NCBI GenBank assembly: GCA_012841175.1
Contig: DUVG01000160.1
Span: 1-6,301, forward strand
DNA length: 6,301 nucleotides
Reading direction: 5' to 3'
Origin: Clostridium sp.
GTDB taxonomy: Bacteria; Bacillota; Clostridia; Acetivibrionales; Acetivibrionaceae
Part shown: positions 5,312 through 6,301 of the stretch, piece by piece
Numbering within the stretch: the stretch's first letter is position 1
Layout of the letters: each line of letters opens with the position of its first letter
Made by a program: the position numbers and the translations under genes
Notes under the pieces: model-generated
What the model was told of the DNA's origin: nothing
The model's database searches: none
The model's input: the letters and a program-made list of their open reading frames with translations, nothing else

Positions 5312-6301
5312 TTATAAATCATTCCATCTATCATCTATGTTAGTAGAAAGAGCTCTATAGCCTTTAGCAATAAATAGGGCATCTAAAAGAGCAATTCTAA
5401 CCATAGCTTCACATACAGGATATATTCTAGTGCATATACATGGGTCATTTCTTGTATTAAAACTTTCGTTAACATTATTTAATTTATACATATTAACGGT
5501 ATCTTGAGTGATATTAATGGTTGGGGTTGGTTTTATGGCAAGTCTTATTCTAATATCTTCCCCATTAGAAATTCCTCCAAGTATCCCCCCTGCCCTATTT
5601 GTTTTAAACCTTACCCTTCCTGTATTTTCATCATAATAAGGTGTGTCGTTAGACTCAGAACCCTTCATTTTTGTATGCTCAAAACCTGCACCAAATTCTA
5701 TTCCTTTAACAGCACCAATGGACATTAATGCATGAGCCAGTGTTGCTTGGAGTTTGTCAAAAACAGGTTCTCCAAGGCCTGCTGGAACTCCCCTTGCAAT
5801 TACCTCCACAACTCCTCCACAAGAATCTCCTTCTGCTTTTATTTTTTCCAATTCTTTTATCATTAATTCTCCTACTTTTAGGTCAGGACAATTTACCTCA
5901 TTTTTTCTATAATTTGCCTTGGCTGTTTCATAATCTATATTTTCAGCTTTAATGCCATAAATTTCTGTAGTAAATGCAATTACATCTACCCCCATATCAT
6001 CTAAAACAGCTTTTGCAACAGCACCTCCTGCCACACGGGCTGCCGTTTCACGTCCAGAAGCACGGCCAGCTCCTATATTGTCTGCAAACTGACCATATTT
6101 TTTAAAAAAGGTGTATCCTGCCTGTCCAGGTCTTATTAACTCTTTATAGCTTTTATGTTTATTTAGGTGTTCATCTTCTATTACTCCATTTGGAATTATC
6201 ATTCCAACAGGTGCTCCAGTTGTAAGATCATCTTCCATTACACCGGAAAAAATATAAACTTTATCTCTTTCTTTTCTTGGAGTATCAAGCTTACTTGCTC
6301 C
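5312..6301 (-). CDS. aroC: Chorismate synthase (5' end beyond the right edge)
   Basis: The frame is open to the right edge, giving 329 residues including the true C-terminus; about 40-50 N-terminal residues, including the GESHG region, lie outside. The enzyme converts 5-enolpyruvylshikimate 3-phosphate to chorismate using reduced FMN, the last step of the shikimate pathway. Fragment residues before the first internal Met (M22) match the family: SKLDTPRKEKDRVYIFSGV aligns with the E. coli stretch ending QVKILSGV, so M22 is not the start. Other marks are TTGAPVG (27-33), the family signature GRASGRETAARVAGGAVAK (79-97), PAGLGEPVFDKL (173-184), NRAGGILGGISNG (235-247), and RNDPC...CEAMV (284-301), the third signature with N where H, S or F is usual. 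It ends at the shared terminator, convergent with the PilZ gene. Any link to the rest of an aromatic amino acid operon lies outside the window. Confidence 0.95.
   Translation of the reverse strand, partial: GASKLDTPRKERDKVYIFSGVMEDDLTTGAPVGMIIPNGVIEDEHLNKHKSYKELIRPGQAGYTFFKKYGQFADNIGAGRASGRETAARVAGGAVAKAVLDDMGVDVIAFTTEIYGIKAENIDYETAKANYRKNEVNCPDLKVGELMIKELEKIKAEGDSCGGVVEVIARGVPAGLGEPVFDKLQATLAHALMSIGAVKGIEFGAGFEHTKMKGSESNDTPYYDENTGRVRFKTNRAGGILGGISNGEDIRIRLAIKPTPTINITQDTVNMYKLNNVNESFNTRNDPCICTRIYPVCEAMVRIALLDALFIAKGYRALSTNIDDRWNDL

Noticed and set aside
5504..5952. Plus-strand open frames opposite aroC, including a leucine-rich one at 5728-5952
   Set aside because: The leucine-rich appearance comes from reading the complement of lysine/glutamate-rich aroC codons; there is no independent support.
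6236..6238. ATG at 6238 as the aroC start
   Set aside because: The upstream in-frame residues continue the chorismate synthase alignment to the window edge, so this Met is internal.
1..6301. Mobile elements, CRISPR arrays, tRNA or rRNA genes
   Set aside because: No transposase motifs, terminal inverted repeats, regularly spaced repeats or tRNA-like cloverleaf sequences were seen.

Overview
The window looks like chromosome from a low-GC, strictly anaerobic Firmicute, most likely a Clostridium-type organism. The reasons are the strong A/T bias, the AGA/ATA/TTA-rich codon use, strong AGGAGG-type ribosome binding sites, a ferredoxin-linked 2-oxoacid oxidoreductase, a DUF4914-type protein and a near-consensus clostridial Rex box. 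The species cannot be named from the sequence alone. No mobile elements, CRISPR arrays, tRNA or rRNA genes were seen.

Layout. (1) Positions 1-1829, minus strand: a four-gene cluster read right to left. It encodes a protein resembling the epsilon subunit of CO dehydrogenase/acetyl-CoA synthase (CdhB-like), then the gamma, delta (2x[4Fe-4S]) and alpha subunits of a thiamine-diphosphate 2-oxoacid:ferredoxin oxidoreductase. Alpha runs off the left edge, and the beta subunit presumably follows outside. Gamma-delta-alpha-(beta) is the order of four-subunit pyruvate:ferredoxin oxidoreductases (porCDAB). A candidate promoter lies at 1940-1968. (2) 1998-2080: a strong minus-strand terminator with a second, slightly overlapping stem-loop. 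(3) 2101-3984, minus: a 627-residue DUF4914-type protein. By eye it follows ATP-dependent PEP carboxykinase over most of its catalytic domain but has altered active-site residues. (4) 3985-4597: a 613-base divergent intergenic region holding a Rex-type operator, a smaller palindrome, candidate promoters in both directions and a short direct repeat. (5) 4598-5254, plus: a YcgR-like PilZ protein, a probable c-di-GMP receptor, with a TTG start. (6) 5261-5293: a bidirectional terminator. (7) 5312-6301, minus: chorismate synthase (aroC), missing its N-terminus at the right edge.

How the genes may work together. The oxidoreductase cluster should interconvert a 2-oxoacid plus CoA with an acyl-CoA, CO2 and reduced ferredoxin; the CdhB-like protein is an unexplained extra partner. 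The PEP-carboxykinase-like protein lies just upstream in the same direction, but a terminator separates them, so the two are probably separate transcripts. The Rex-type site suggests NADH/NAD+ control of at least one neighbouring transcript. The PilZ and aroC genes look like unrelated neighbours.

Two starts were moved downstream of the longest open frame because clear ribosome binding sites decide them: the CdhB-like gene (GTG ending at 1829) and the ferredoxin subunit (ATG ending at 561).
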